Shown piece after piece: positions 7,149 through 16,009 of a stretch of DNA of 44,376 bases; within the stretch, counting starts at the first letter, position 1; the number at the start of each line of letters is the position of its first letter. The stretch lies in contig LCAH01000006.1 in assembly GCA_000996355.1 (NCBI GenBank), forward strand, positions 1 to 44,376, in the 5' to 3' direction. Made by a program: the position numbers and the translations under genes. This DNA comes from Candidatus Uhrbacteria bacterium GW2011_GWC2_41_11 (GTDB lineage: Bacteria > Patescibacteriota > Patescibacteriia > UBA9934 > GWF2-40-263). A model generated the notes under the pieces. It was not told the origin of the DNA. It did not search any database and saw only the letters and a program-made list of their open reading frames with translations.

Positions 7149-8788
7149 GGATGAAACAAAACAAAATGATACAACGATTCTTGTCCGAATGTTTCTCTAT
7201 GTTCAATTCGTAAACCTAAAGGTGGAAGTTTTTCTGTGTTCAAATAATTCACATCTACTTCAGGGAGGGTAATCCCGTAATAATAAAGCGGTGCACGAGA
7301 AGCAATATCTGGCAGAAGCGCATAAGTTTTTTCATCACGAAGCGGATAGCGAATACGACGTTCTGGAAAAAACAATTTATCCGCACGATCAACAATAAAA
7401 ACAGCATCAGGTTCTGTCAGAATAAAAACACGATCACGAATCGCTGTGTAAGTAACCAGTCGTTCACGCATCGCAACAAGTCCATCTTGAGGTGCAAAAA
7501 AAGCCGCACGCATTCCTAATCCAAACAAAAGAAGCATCATGCACCCATAGGCAAACCGCCTCGCAAATTGGGTACGCGCTCGACGGCAAATCCACTGAAC
7601 TGCGAGGGCGACAAATGGTGTGGTCATCACAAAAATTGGAAGCCAGTAACGAATGTATGAATTTCCAATCGTAACCACAGATGGATCTGGGTTATCATGA
7701 ATGGTCCAGCTTCCATACATGAGAGCAAGCCAACCAGCCACAAAGAGAAACAAAAAAAGATACGCTCCGCGTGCGTGCCAGGAAACATTTTGTTCTCCAT
7801 TTTTTGTAAAAATCAAAGGAATTCCTAATAAAACCAACACAGAAATCCACCAAAATAATTCAATTCCATACAACCGTACATTCATCCACGCGATACGCGG
7901 ATGAATTCCAAATGGCGCAATTTCTACCAATGAACGATCTTGTGTTTGAGGAGAAACAGGGATCGAAACAATACTTGCTTGCTCGTCAGCAATTCCAACG
8001 GTATATCCGGTTGCAAACAGATTGCTGTAGAGTGAACGATTAAACAAAAGCAAAGGAATAAGAACAAGGATGACACCAAATATGGCAACAACTATTCTGA
8101 ACCACCCAAACCGTTTCCCTATCCAAAAAAGACAAACAAAAAAGAGGATACCGACCCAGACCGCTTCGGATGTACGAACAAAAAGAGAAAAACCCACACA
8201 CATTCCTCCGAGAAGTGCATCAATCCACGAGGGAATATATCTGAACCGTTCACGGAAAAAATGAAACGGATGAACCAGGAAAAAAAAAGCGGCAAAAATA
8301 AGACAGGAAGTGAAAAGGACGTTATGCATGAGTCCGCGTGCTGTGTAATACCACCAAGCCGGATGCGAAAAAAGAAGAAGACTTGCAAGTAGTGCGGTTC
8401 GTGAACCAAACAAACGCCGTAAAATCGCATACCATGCAAACACGGCAAAAACCGCAATCACTGGAGTCATCACAGACAAAGACATTCCTCCAAATATACG
8501 AATAAACAGACCATACAAAACAGGAAGTCCAAGAAAACTTCCAGGCAACAGACGCCCATGAAACGCCACAATACTTCGCGGATACAACACATCACCAAGC
8601 ACTTCATTTAATGGTTCAGAAATAAATAAACGCCCATGTTTCGCAAATGTCTGTGCAAAAAATGCATTCGCTGTTTCATCCGGTGAATTATACAAAGGAC
8701 GTGGAAGAGTAAGAATGAGAGAGGAAACAAAAAAAAGACAACTGAAAAAAACGAGAATAAAAAAATGTTGCTTTGTTTCAGATGCCAT
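7145..8788 (-). CDS. GT39/ArnT-like membrane glycosyltransferase
   Basis: 547 aa integral membrane protein with about ten or more transmembrane segments and GT-C architecture. The first extracytoplasmic loop carries an acidic pair in SPDETANAFFAQ (residues about 35-46), where PMT/ArnT-like enzymes place their catalytic acid. These enzymes move a sugar from a polyprenyl-phosphate donor onto an acceptor outside the membrane. The C-terminal part after about residue 410 is soluble. It overlaps the CDP-alcohol phosphatidyltransferase gene by 11 nt and the next gene by 4 nt. Donor and acceptor are unknown. Confidence 0.75.
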   Translation of the reverse strand: MASETKQHFFILVFFSCLFFVSSLILTLPRPLYNSPDETANAFFAQTFAKHGRLFISEPLNEVLGDVLYPRSIVAFHGRLLPGSFLGLPVLYGLFIRIFGGMSLSVMTPVIAVFAVFAWYAILRRLFGSRTALLASLLLFSHPAWWYYTARGLMHNVLFTSCLIFAAFFFLVHPFHFFRERFRYIPSWIDALLGGMCVGFSLFVRTSEAVWVGILFFVCLFWIGKRFGWFRIVVAIFGVILVLIPLLLFNRSLYSNLFATGYTVGIADEQASIVSIPVSPQTQDRSLVEIAPFGIHPRIAWMNVRLYGIELFWWISVLVLLGIPLIFTKNGEQNVSWHARGAYLFLFLFVAGWLALMYGSWTIHDNPDPSVVTIGNSYIRYWLPIFVMTTPFVALAVQWICRRARTQFARRFAYGCMMLLLFGLGMRAAFFAPQDGLVAMRERLVTYTAIRDRVFILTEPDAVFIVDRADKLFFPERRIRYPLRDEKTYALLPDIASRAPLYYYGITLPEVDVNYLNTEKLPPLGLRIEHRETFGQESLYHFVLFHP

Positions 8789-9398
8789 ACGTCAACATAC
8801 TCAAAAAAGCAAAAAGGATAGAAACAGAAAGTGTTCCAATGGACAAATAGGTAAAGACATCAATTTGAAACCATAAAGCAATAAGAAGAAAAAGGACACC
8901 GGTCACCTGAAGAAACATTTTTGTTTTTCCAAACACATTTGCGCTCAAAATTTTTCCTTTGTGCGTATGACGATATCCACCAATAATAATCATGACTTCC
9001 ACGAGGAGAATTAAAATAGCAATCGAAGGATGCAAATGTTTGTACACAACCAAGAGAACAACAGATCCAATAAGAATTTTATCTGCCACAGGATCGTACA
9101 ATGTCCCCCAGGCGGTAATCTGTCCGCGAACCCGTGCCAGCGAACCGTCTAATGCATCCGTAAATGCCGTAAAAAAGAAGAGCGGAACGCCAATTTCATA
9201 TTGTCCTACAGCCAAAAACCACAAAACAAACGGCGTAAAAAGAAACCGAAGAACCGTGACATGATTGGGATGAATTTCAGGTGGAATCAACGGAAGAAAA
9301 AACCGTTGAAACAAAAAATCATGAGGATAGAGTTTTGCCGGATCTCTGGAAATCCCCTGCCGGTGTTTTTTCAAAAAATTTCTTATGGCTTGAAACAT
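8778..9398 (-). CDS. CDP-alcohol phosphatidyltransferase
   Basis: 206 aa integral membrane enzyme of phospholipid synthesis. It carries the complete signature D-x2-D-G-x2-A-R-x8-G-x3-D-x3-D: Asp81, Asp84, Gly85, Arg89, Gly98, Asp102 and Asp106. These residues coordinate Mg2+ and the CDP-diacylglycerol donor. The acceptor alcohol (glycerol-3-phosphate, inositol phosphate or another) cannot be decided. PgsA is a guess I do not make. It has about five to six membrane segments. It is the first gene of the long minus-strand operon. Its ATG lies only 3 nt from the start codon of the divergent plus-strand gene. Confidence 0.85.
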   Translation of the reverse strand: MFQAIRNFLKKHRQGISRDPAKLYPHDFLFQRFFLPLIPPEIHPNHVTVLRFLFTPFVLWFLAVGQYEIGVPLFFFTAFTDALDGSLARVRGQITAWGTLYDPVADKILIGSVVLLVVYKHLHPSIAILILLVEVMIIIGGYRHTHKGKILSANVFGKTKMFLQVTGVLFLLIALWFQIDVFTYLSIGTLSVSILFAFLSMLTYGI

Positions 9399-9401
9399 GG
9401 T

Positions 9402-11534
9402 ATGATCATGATATCTATGCTTTCACGGCTATCCTCTGCAAAATTTACCACAGGAAGCATTCTTTTTCTAGCACTTTTTCTTTTAAACATTTTTCAGATA
9501 CGATCCATGGTTCTTGGGGTTATCTTGTTTGGAGTTTGGATTCTTTTTCTGGGAACGAGACTTGGTCAGGCAGTCGCTCCGGAAGAAAAGGGTGTTATTG
9601 GTCGCATCTGCGGAATATGGACTCTTCTTTCTGGAGTCGCTCTTGCCGGGACTTTTGTCTTTTATCTATGGATTTTTTCTGAACCTGTTGCGATTTTTCT
9701 TTCCTTGTTAGCAATGCCGGTTGTCTGGTTTGTTCTCAAACGAGTTCCAAAATCTTCTGTTCATGAAGCCATCCGCGGTAAATATCATCACATACCACCT
9801 GCAGTTTTGGCGGCAATAACCGTCATGATTGCTTGGGTTATCCTTGCTTTTCTCCTCGTCCTTCCTACAGCTACTGAAGAAGCGATTCGTTCTCCTTGGG
9901 AACAAATTCCTTCAGCAGTTTTCTTTGTATTTGCCGGGGCTGCTCTCATTCTTATTTCTCTTCTTTTTCGAGGACGAGAACGAACCCTAACATTATTTCT
10001 CAGTTCTCTTTTCCTCTTTCTCATGATTTCTGTTGTGTTGTTTGTTTATCCGCTCGGATATGGATTTGATCAATTCATTCATCAGGCAACAGAAGAACAT
10101 ATTGCCGCATTTGGCACCATCCAACCAAAACCGTTTTATTATATCGGTCAGTATACACTTGTTCTGTTTCTCCATCATGCCTTTTTTTTCCCGTTAGAAC
10201 TCACAGATCGTTTCCTTCTTCCTGTTCTTGTAGCATTTCTACTTCCTGCAGCATGGTATGCAGCTGCTGTTCATCTCTTTCAGGAAAAACGTCATGCGAT
10301 TGCTTCTTTGCCATGGCTCTTTTTTCTTCCTCTCTCTTCTTTTATTGCAACCACCCCTCAAGGCATGGCAAATCTTTGGATTCTCATGATTATTCTCACG
10401 GCTCTGCCGCGTCTCTTAGGAAAAGAATCTTGGCCACTCTGGCCATCCGTCATTGGAACAGCTGCTACTCTTGCCATTCATCCAATCGCCGGTATTCCTG
10501 CTGCTCTTTTTTTGATTCTCGTGGCTGCAGATTCTAAAAATCCATCCCAACGTTTCCCAACGATCACTCGTCTTTTATTTTGGACAACCGTTGCTGTGGG
10601 TAGTGTGATTCTCCCTCTTTCTTTTTTAGCAAATGCTGCCTGGTCTCACCAAGAAATTTCTTTCAATCTTTCTTCATTTTTTTCTCCTCAATGGTGGCAA
10701 GGACTTCCTCTTCCTGTTCTTTTAGAAAATCGTTTTGCTCCCCTATTAGATGGGGCTTCCTTTTTTCTTCATAACCAGTTCTTACTTCTTTTTCTTGCCG
10801 GTGCTGCCGGATGGTGGTTTGCAGACAAAAATACGCGTTCAAAACTGAAACCATATGCTTTCGTAAGTGGCATGTTGATCACAAACTATTTTCTCATGAA
10901 AACAGTTGTCCAATTTACTTTTCTCATCGACTACGAACGTGGAAACTATGCAGAACGTCTCCTTCCTCTTTCTGTTTTTTTTCTTTCTCCATTTCTCATG
11001 ATTGCAGGAGAAAAAATGATCTCTTTCCTTCGCGAAAAACCATTCATTCTTCGGGTTTCTCTTGCAGGTCTTCTGGCTCTTTGCCTCACGGCTGCCTGGT
11101 ATGGAACCTATCCGCGCCAGGATGCCTATACATCGAGCCATGGGTACAATGTCAGTCGCACGGATCTAGATACGGTTCTTGATATCGAAAAAAATGCGTC
11201 AGGACAAGCCTATATTGTTCTTGCAAACCAAACTGTTTCTGCTGCTGCGGTTCGAGAATGGGGGTTCAAACGATATTATGACGATATTTTTTTCTACCCT
11301 ATTCCAACCGGAGGTGATCTGTATCAAATTTTTCTTTCCATGAATAACGAGCCAGATACAAAAAAAGCAGAAGATGCTATACGTCTCACAGGCGTATCTG
11401 TTTGCTATTTCGTGGTAAACGATTATTGGTGGCAAGCTCCGCGTATTATTGAAACCGCAAAAACGGTTGCAAATGATTGGTGGAGTATGGGAGACGGGAG
11501 TGTATATATTTTCAAATTTGAGATGACGAAATAA
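9402..11534 (+). CDS. Large multi-pass membrane protein (GT-C-like)
   Basis: About 710 aa with many transmembrane helices up to about residue 570 and a soluble C-terminal domain of about 140 residues. The layout resembles GT-C glycosyltransferases: long loops between helices and an extracytoplasmic C-terminus. I see no clear acidic donor motif, so a glycosyltransferase role is inferred. In-frame ATGs occur at 9402, 9408 and 9417. The ORF-track start at 9201 is rejected because it lies inside the opposite gene. It is monocistronic and convergent with the glycan operon, with 38 nt between stops. Confidence 0.6.
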   Translation: MIMISMLSRLSSAKFTTGSILFLALFLLNIFQIRSMVLGVILFGVWILFLGTRLGQAVAPEEKGVIGRICGIWTLLSGVALAGTFVFYLWIFSEPVAIFLSLLAMPVVWFVLKRVPKSSVHEAIRGKYHHIPPAVLAAITVMIAWVILAFLLVLPTATEEAIRSPWEQIPSAVFFVFAGAALILISLLFRGRERTLTLFLSSLFLFLMISVVLFVYPLGYGFDQFIHQATEEHIAAFGTIQPKPFYYIGQYTLVLFLHHAFFFPLELTDRFLLPVLVAFLLPAAWYAAAVHLFQEKRHAIASLPWLFFLPLSSFIATTPQGMANLWILMIILTALPRLLGKESWPLWPSVIGTAATLAIHPIAGIPAALFLILVAADSKNPSQRFPTITRLLFWTTVAVGSVILPLSFLANAAWSHQEISFNLSSFFSPQWWQGLPLPVLLENRFAPLLDGASFFLHNQFLLLFLAGAAGWWFADKNTRSKLKPYAFVSGMLITNYFLMKTVVQFTFLIDYERGNYAERLLPLSVFFLSPFLMIAGEKMISFLREKPFILRVSLAGLLALCLTAAWYGTYPRQDAYTSSHGYNVSRTDLDTVLDIEKNASGQAYIVLANQTVSAAAVREWGFKRYYDDIFFYPIPTGGDLYQIFLSMNNEPDTKKAEDAIRLTGVSVCYFVVNDYWWQAPRIIETAKTVANDWWSMGDGSVYIFKFEMTK

Positions 11535-11572
11535 TTATTCCTTGATACAACCATTTTATCTTTTTTAATGAA

Positions 11573-12781
11573 TCATGAATTGGACACAAGTTCATGCATG
11601 ATTTCCTCCAGACGATCAAGATATCGTTCAATGGAATAATCAGACACTGATGCCCGAATTTTGCTTGTTCTCGCCCAAAATTGATCAACTTGATCACCAA
11701 ATTTCTGAATCGCTTGAACCAACGCCTTTGGATCTGCCGGACGAACAAGAAGTCCATTCTCTCCATGATGGATCAATTCTCCGACACCACCAATATCTGA
11801 AGCAATCACCGGAACGCCTGCTTGTAAACTTTCATAAATAATCGTCGGTGAATTTTCATAACATAATGAAGGAACCACGACTGCATCCATAATTCTCAAC
11901 AAATGTTGGAGCGGTTCTTCAGAAACAAATCCATGATAAGTAATCCGCGCATCGCTATGCGAACGTTCAGCGATAAAAGAAGCAAGAGTCCCTTCCCCGG
12001 CAAAATGAAGTTCAATCGGAAGAGAAACATTATCCAATACACTCACCAATTCGAGAACTCCTTTGTGTTTTTCCAATTGTCCGGCAAATAAAAGACGAAT
12101 TGGTCCGGAAAGTCGTGATTGTCGAATCGCCGCCCGAGATGTTGGAGCCGGATTTGGAATAACTTGTATATCCGAATCGTGAAAAAATCCTCGTGCATGA
12201 TAAAAATCAGCCAAAAAACGCGAAGGAGAAATCACCACATTCGGTTGTCCAAATGCATGACGCACGGTGCGTTCATACCAAGAACGCAGTACTTGTTCCC
12301 ATGGAGGAAGATCTTGATCGTAAAATAATAACCCGCTTGGAACAGACAGTTGGACGTCATGGATCGTGTGAATCCATGGAATTTGAAGACGCTGCACAGC
12401 CTGAGGAATACGCAAACTGATTCCTTTCAAATTATGAGTCAAAACAATGTCCGGTCGCTCTTGAGTAAGAACGATCTCCACTGCACGTTCGGCTGAACGA
12501 GAATACAAATCAATCAAATGCCAAAAGGCACGTATAGGATAAGGAAAACGAAAATCATCCAAAATATAATACAAATTTTTTGGATAAAAACGATAGATAC
12601 GCTCAACATTTACCTCGCGTAGACGCGGATACAAAGAAGCGCGCCCATCAAAAGGCATGGTCGAGATCACACAAATATCATGTCCTCGCGTATGGAGTTC
12701 TTGGGCAATGCGTTGAGCAACTCGTTCCGCTCCCCCGCGGCTCATCGGCGGATATAAATTTGAAATCAAAGCAATTTTCAT
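11573..12781 (-). CDS. GT4 family glycosyltransferase
   Basis: 402 aa, GT-B fold. The N-terminal motif 'NLYPPMSRGGAERVA' forms the acceptor-side glycine loop. The C-terminal half has the donor-binding EX7E motif in ENSPTIIYE followed by SLQAGVPVIASDIGG. Family members transfer sugars from nucleotide-sugar donors, typically retaining, on the cytoplasmic face. I take the ATG at 12781: it overlaps the upstream stop as ATGA and gives the standard MKIALISN start. It is the last gene of the glycan operon. Confidence 0.85.
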   Translation of the reverse strand: MKIALISNLYPPMSRGGAERVAQRIAQELHTRGHDICVISTMPFDGRASLYPRLREVNVERIYRFYPKNLYYILDDFRFPYPIRAFWHLIDLYSRSAERAVEIVLTQERPDIVLTHNLKGISLRIPQAVQRLQIPWIHTIHDVQLSVPSGLLFYDQDLPPWEQVLRSWYERTVRHAFGQPNVVISPSRFLADFYHARGFFHDSDIQVIPNPAPTSRAAIRQSRLSGPIRLLFAGQLEKHKGVLELVSVLDNVSLPIELHFAGEGTLASFIAERSHSDARITYHGFVSEEPLQHLLRIMDAVVVPSLCYENSPTIIYESLQAGVPVIASDIGGVGELIHHGENGLLVRPADPKALVQAIQKFGDQVDQFWARTSKIRASVSDYSIERYLDRLEEIMHELVSNS

Positions 12782-13920
12782 ATGATACGTTCGTGAGTCA
12801 ATTCCCGATATATTCCCTCCAACCGATCCATCAAAAACTCCCATTCATATAATTTTTCTACTCTCTGACGAGCAGCTTTTCCCATTGTGTCACAACGAAT
12901 CGGATCACGCATCAATTCTAAAATCACCGCACGCAAAGCAACAGGATCGTCAGGCGGAACAAGTCGACCTGTTTCCCCATCGGCTACGATTTCCCGAACT
13001 CCAGGAAGATCAGAAGCAATCGTAGGAATACCACTTGATCCAGCCTCAAGCGCAACTAAACCAAACGCCTCGGAACGATCAATAGAAGGAAAAATATGAA
13101 AATCCGCTGCACGCAGCCAGTCAGCCTTCTCCTCTTCCGAAGCATGACCAAAAAATCGCACACGATTTTTACAACCTGCATCCAACGCTTGTTGTTCAAA
13201 CATTTGGCGTAAATCTCCATCTCCAATCACCACACACTGCCACGACTCCTTTTGCATGCCCGTTAGTGCTTTCAAGAGAACAGAAATCCCTTTGAAATAA
13301 TGCGGACGATCAAGCCCGCCAATAAAAAGAAAGAGAGGAATATGTTCAGAAACTCCAAAACGACGACGCATAGCTCTTTTATCGCCGGGATGGAAAAACT
13401 GCGTATCCACCCCAAATGGAAGAATGCGCCCTTTTGCCATAGCAGAAGGGATGGTTGCTAATGCACTTGTTTCCATATAACTTTTTGAACTCACAAGAAT
13501 ACAATCAACCCGTTCAACAATCCAAGGAAAAAGCACGCGTCGATGCGCATCAAAGAGAAGATGTTTCAGTCCCTTTCCAACCCAATCCATGTGATACGTC
13601 ATCACAAGCGGCTGATTTGGACGTACCGCTTTGCGTACAATGATCGGTTCTGCCCCTCCAAAAAAAGGATAATGCAGATGAACAACATCAAATCCAGACA
13701 AACGAAAAAATAAGGATGGCATCACTCCCGCATTCCCCCAATGTACAGGCGAAGGAATACGGTGTACATACGGCGGGTCATCCAATCCTTTTTGATAACG
13801 TGGAGTAAACACGTGAACATGATGTCCCCGCGCACGTAAATATTCTGTGTAGGCAAAAGCCACAGTTCCCATGCCGCCGTGATAGGGAGGATATGTACAG
13901 ACAACTTGCGCAATTTTCAT
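12778..13920 (-). CDS. GT4 family glycosyltransferase
   Basis: 380 aa, GT-B fold. It opens MKIAQVVCTYPPYHGGMGT, has a donor-domain strand LFLFIGGLDRPHYFKG, and the EX7E motif in EAFGLVALE followed by AGSSGIPTIASD. It is cytosolic or peripheral to the membrane and probably adds one sugar to a lipid-linked glycan. It lies 4 nt downstream of the GT2 gene and overlaps the next GT4 gene by 4 nt. The sugar specificity is not readable. Confidence 0.85.
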   Translation of the reverse strand: MKIAQVVCTYPPYHGGMGTVAFAYTEYLRARGHHVHVFTPRYQKGLDDPPYVHRIPSPVHWGNAGVMPSLFFRLSGFDVVHLHYPFFGGAEPIIVRKAVRPNQPLVMTYHMDWVGKGLKHLLFDAHRRVLFPWIVERVDCILVSSKSYMETSALATIPSAMAKGRILPFGVDTQFFHPGDKRAMRRRFGVSEHIPLFLFIGGLDRPHYFKGISVLLKALTGMQKESWQCVVIGDGDLRQMFEQQALDAGCKNRVRFFGHASEEEKADWLRAADFHIFPSIDRSEAFGLVALEAGSSGIPTIASDLPGVREIVADGETGRLVPPDDPVALRAVILELMRDPIRCDTMGKAARQRVEKLYEWEFLMDRLEGIYRELTHERII

Positions 13921-13924
13921 ACAA

Positions 13925-15007
13925 TCACCATCGAATCAAAAAGAAAAATATACGCCAAATTCCGGTCATGAGAGGATTTCCAATCTGTTCCACAAAGACA
14001 TTTCTCATATCCTGATGTTCAATCTTTGCGGTAAAAAGCGAAAGCATTTTACGATCCGATACCCCTTGACGCAAGACATGTGATGCGTAGCGTTTCTCCA
14101 CAACATATCGCCAGATCGAGCGTTGCAGGAATGAACCATACACCTTTTTCTTCTCTTTCCACCACCCTCCTTTGATGGCAAAAACAAGAAGGGCACATTC
14201 AACTCCCAACCACAATGGAAACAAAAGAACGAGCGTTGAAAGTCGTAAATGGGATGCGTGGACAAGAATGCGATTTCGTTCCATCCAAAAAAATTTCTGA
14301 ATGCTTCGTCGAAATTCATACTGATGATAAACGATCGACGAAACAGATAAAACATTTCGATATCCGGCCAAACGAATACGCCATCCAAGCTCAAGGTCTT
14401 CGTGATACAAAAAAAGAAACGGATCTAACAATCCAACCTTACGTAAAACAGAAGCGCGATACAAAACCGCAGCCCCACTCGCATACGCAATTTCCTCTCC
14501 ATCTCGGATAGAAACGTCTCCAAGACATTTTCCATTGTCTCGTACAAATCCAAACCCAAGAAAATGAACCATTCCTCCGGTTGAATTGATCACCTCTGGT
14601 TTTTTCCAAAGCAACATCAAGGATTGAACCGACCCAATTCGATCGTCAGATTCAGCCATCTTTACTGCTTCACGAAGAACATCTGAATGAAATTTTGCAT
14701 CGTTATTTTCGAGATATACATAATCAACCCCGTGTTCCAACGCAAGGCGGATTCCCGTATTATTCCCTTCTGCAAAACCCGTATTTGTTTCATTGACAAT
14801 CAAGGTAACTTTTGGCAAAAAACTTTCCGATTTAGGCAATACCTTTTCGCGTATCAAATCAGCACTTCCATCGCCAATGGGATTATCAACAATAATCAAT
14901 TCCCAACGGTCACGCGGATAATCGACCTGTTCCCAACAGGATAAAACTTCATCCAAAAAAGGACGCACTCCATACGATAAATACACAACAGCGACTTTAG
15001 GTGTCAT
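13925..15007 (-). CDS. GT2 glycosyltransferase (rhamnosyltransferase-like)
   Basis: 360 aa, GT-A fold. It begins with the nucleotide-binding strand VAVVYLSYGVRPFLDEVL, followed by IIVDNPIGDGS. The DXD-equivalent is in VYLENNDAKF. The C-terminal part has 'FLYHEDLELGWRIRLAGY', characteristic of the WbbL-type rhamnosyltransferase subgroup. A hydrophobic stretch near residue 265 may tether it to the membrane. It overlaps DUF2304 by 4 nt. The acceptor is probably a lipid-linked oligosaccharide. Confidence 0.8.
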   Translation of the reverse strand: MTPKVAVVYLSYGVRPFLDEVLSCWEQVDYPRDRWELIIVDNPIGDGSADLIREKVLPKSESFLPKVTLIVNETNTGFAEGNNTGIRLALEHGVDYVYLENNDAKFHSDVLREAVKMAESDDRIGSVQSLMLLWKKPEVINSTGGMVHFLGFGFVRDNGKCLGDVSIRDGEEIAYASGAAVLYRASVLRKVGLLDPFLFLYHEDLELGWRIRLAGYRNVLSVSSIVYHQYEFRRSIQKFFWMERNRILVHASHLRLSTLVLLFPLWLGVECALLVFAIKGGWWKEKKKVYGSFLQRSIWRYVVEKRYASHVLRQGVSDRKMLSLFTAKIEHQDMRNVFVEQIGNPLMTGIWRIFFFLIRW

Positions 15008-15345
15008 AAATCCTTCTCCGGTTGAGATTTCGTTTTTGTAAGAGCTTCATTTATTTTTGTGAGAGACTCTTCCATTTTTTCCAATTTAAGCCGCAGACGA
15101 AAAATAAAATAAAATAAAATAGCGATGGCTAAATACACTGCAACCTGAATCGCAGAAACAGAAAATCCTAGAGAGGCCACAAATCGATCAAGAGGCTTAA
15201 GAAGCAAAACCAAAATCAATGTCCCGAACCAAAAAACAAGCCAAAAAATAAATTCAGCTGAAGAAACAGCTCCTTTTCTTTTTTGCCAATACAATTTCAT
15301 CAGAAAAAAACAGATCATGACGACCGCAACCAATATTTGTGCCAT
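15004..15345 (-). CDS. DUF2304 membrane protein
   Basis: 113 aa with three hydrophobic segments (ILVAVVMICFFLM, FIFWLVFWFGTLILVLLL, AVYLAIAILFYFIF) and a C-terminal coiled-coil-prone tail LRLKLEKMEESLTKINEAL. DUF2304 proteins typically sit beside a dolichyl-phosphate-mannose-synthase-like GT2 gene, exactly as here (4 nt away). A role as partner or membrane tether for that enzyme fits, but it is inferred from synteny. Confidence 0.75.
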   Translation of the reverse strand: MAQILVAVVMICFFLMKLYWQKRKGAVSSAEFIFWLVFWFGTLILVLLLKPLDRFVASLGFSVSAIQVAVYLAIAILFYFIFRLRLKLEKMEESLTKINEALTKTKSQPEKDL

Positions 15346-15348
15346 ATC

Positions 15349-16008
15349 TTAACCCAACCTCTTCAAAAAGAGATCTTTTAAAATTTTCAATCCTCCAAAA
15401 AAACCTTGACCAAATTCATGATAGATAACCGTAATAGGAACTTCCTGAATACGCCAATGTCCGCGAACCATCAGCGCTAATAGTTCAGAAGCATGCGCCA
15501 TGCGATCCTGACGCCAATATAATTGATGCCCGACAGAAGCAGTAAACGCGCGAAATCCAGACTGTGGATCAGACAACCGCACCCCAAATAACAAATCATT
15601 TATTATACGTGCAAGCGGCATAAGCAAAAAACGCTTTCCCAACGGCACGTTGGTTGTACGATCTAAAAATCGTGAACCTAAGACAATATCTGCGGTTCCA
15701 TGCGTGATTGGTTGAATCACTCGAGCAACATCTTCAACGCGAAATTGACCATCTGCATCAAAATGAACCACGATGTCTGCTCCATGTTTTAAAGACCAAT
15801 TCGTTCCGGTCCTCAAAGCGGCTCCTTGTCCACGATTGATGACATGACATAAAACATGTGCTCCTGCTTTTGATGCGAGTTCAACTGTTCTATCTTTAGA
15901 ACAGTCGTCCACAACAAGGACGTCATATCCAGCACGGATTATTTCCTGAACCACTTTGAAAATCCAGCGTTCTTCATTGTAAGCAGGGACAATAACGCTG
16001 ACTTTCAT
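15349..16008 (-). CDS. GT2 polyprenyl-phosphate glycosyltransferase-like
   Basis: 219 aa, GT-A fold of the dolichyl-phosphate mannose/glucose synthase group. Motifs: VIVPAYNEE, VVDDCSKDRT, the DXD metal site HFDADGQF, and DPQSGFRAF. Such enzymes put one sugar on polyprenyl phosphate in the cytoplasm, making the donor used by GT-C enzymes outside, such as the GT39-like protein in this window. I chose the ATG at 16008, since the ORF-track start at 16017 is a TTG overlapping the epimerase end. It follows the epimerase stop within 'TAATATG'. Confidence 0.8.
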   Translation of the reverse strand: MKVSVIVPAYNEERWIFKVVQEIIRAGYDVLVVDDCSKDRTVELASKAGAHVLCHVINRGQGAALRTGTNWSLKHGADIVVHFDADGQFRVEDVARVIQPITHGTADIVLGSRFLDRTTNVPLGKRFLLMPLARIINDLLFGVRLSDPQSGFRAFTASVGHQLYWRQDRMAHASELLALMVRGHWRIQEVPITVIYHEFGQGFFGGLKILKDLFLKRLG

Positions 16009-16009
16009 A

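Noticed and set aside
9201-9401. Start of the large membrane protein at 9201
   Set aside because: This would overlap 200 nt of the opposite CDP-alcohol phosphatidyltransferase gene and add a basic non-family N-terminus.
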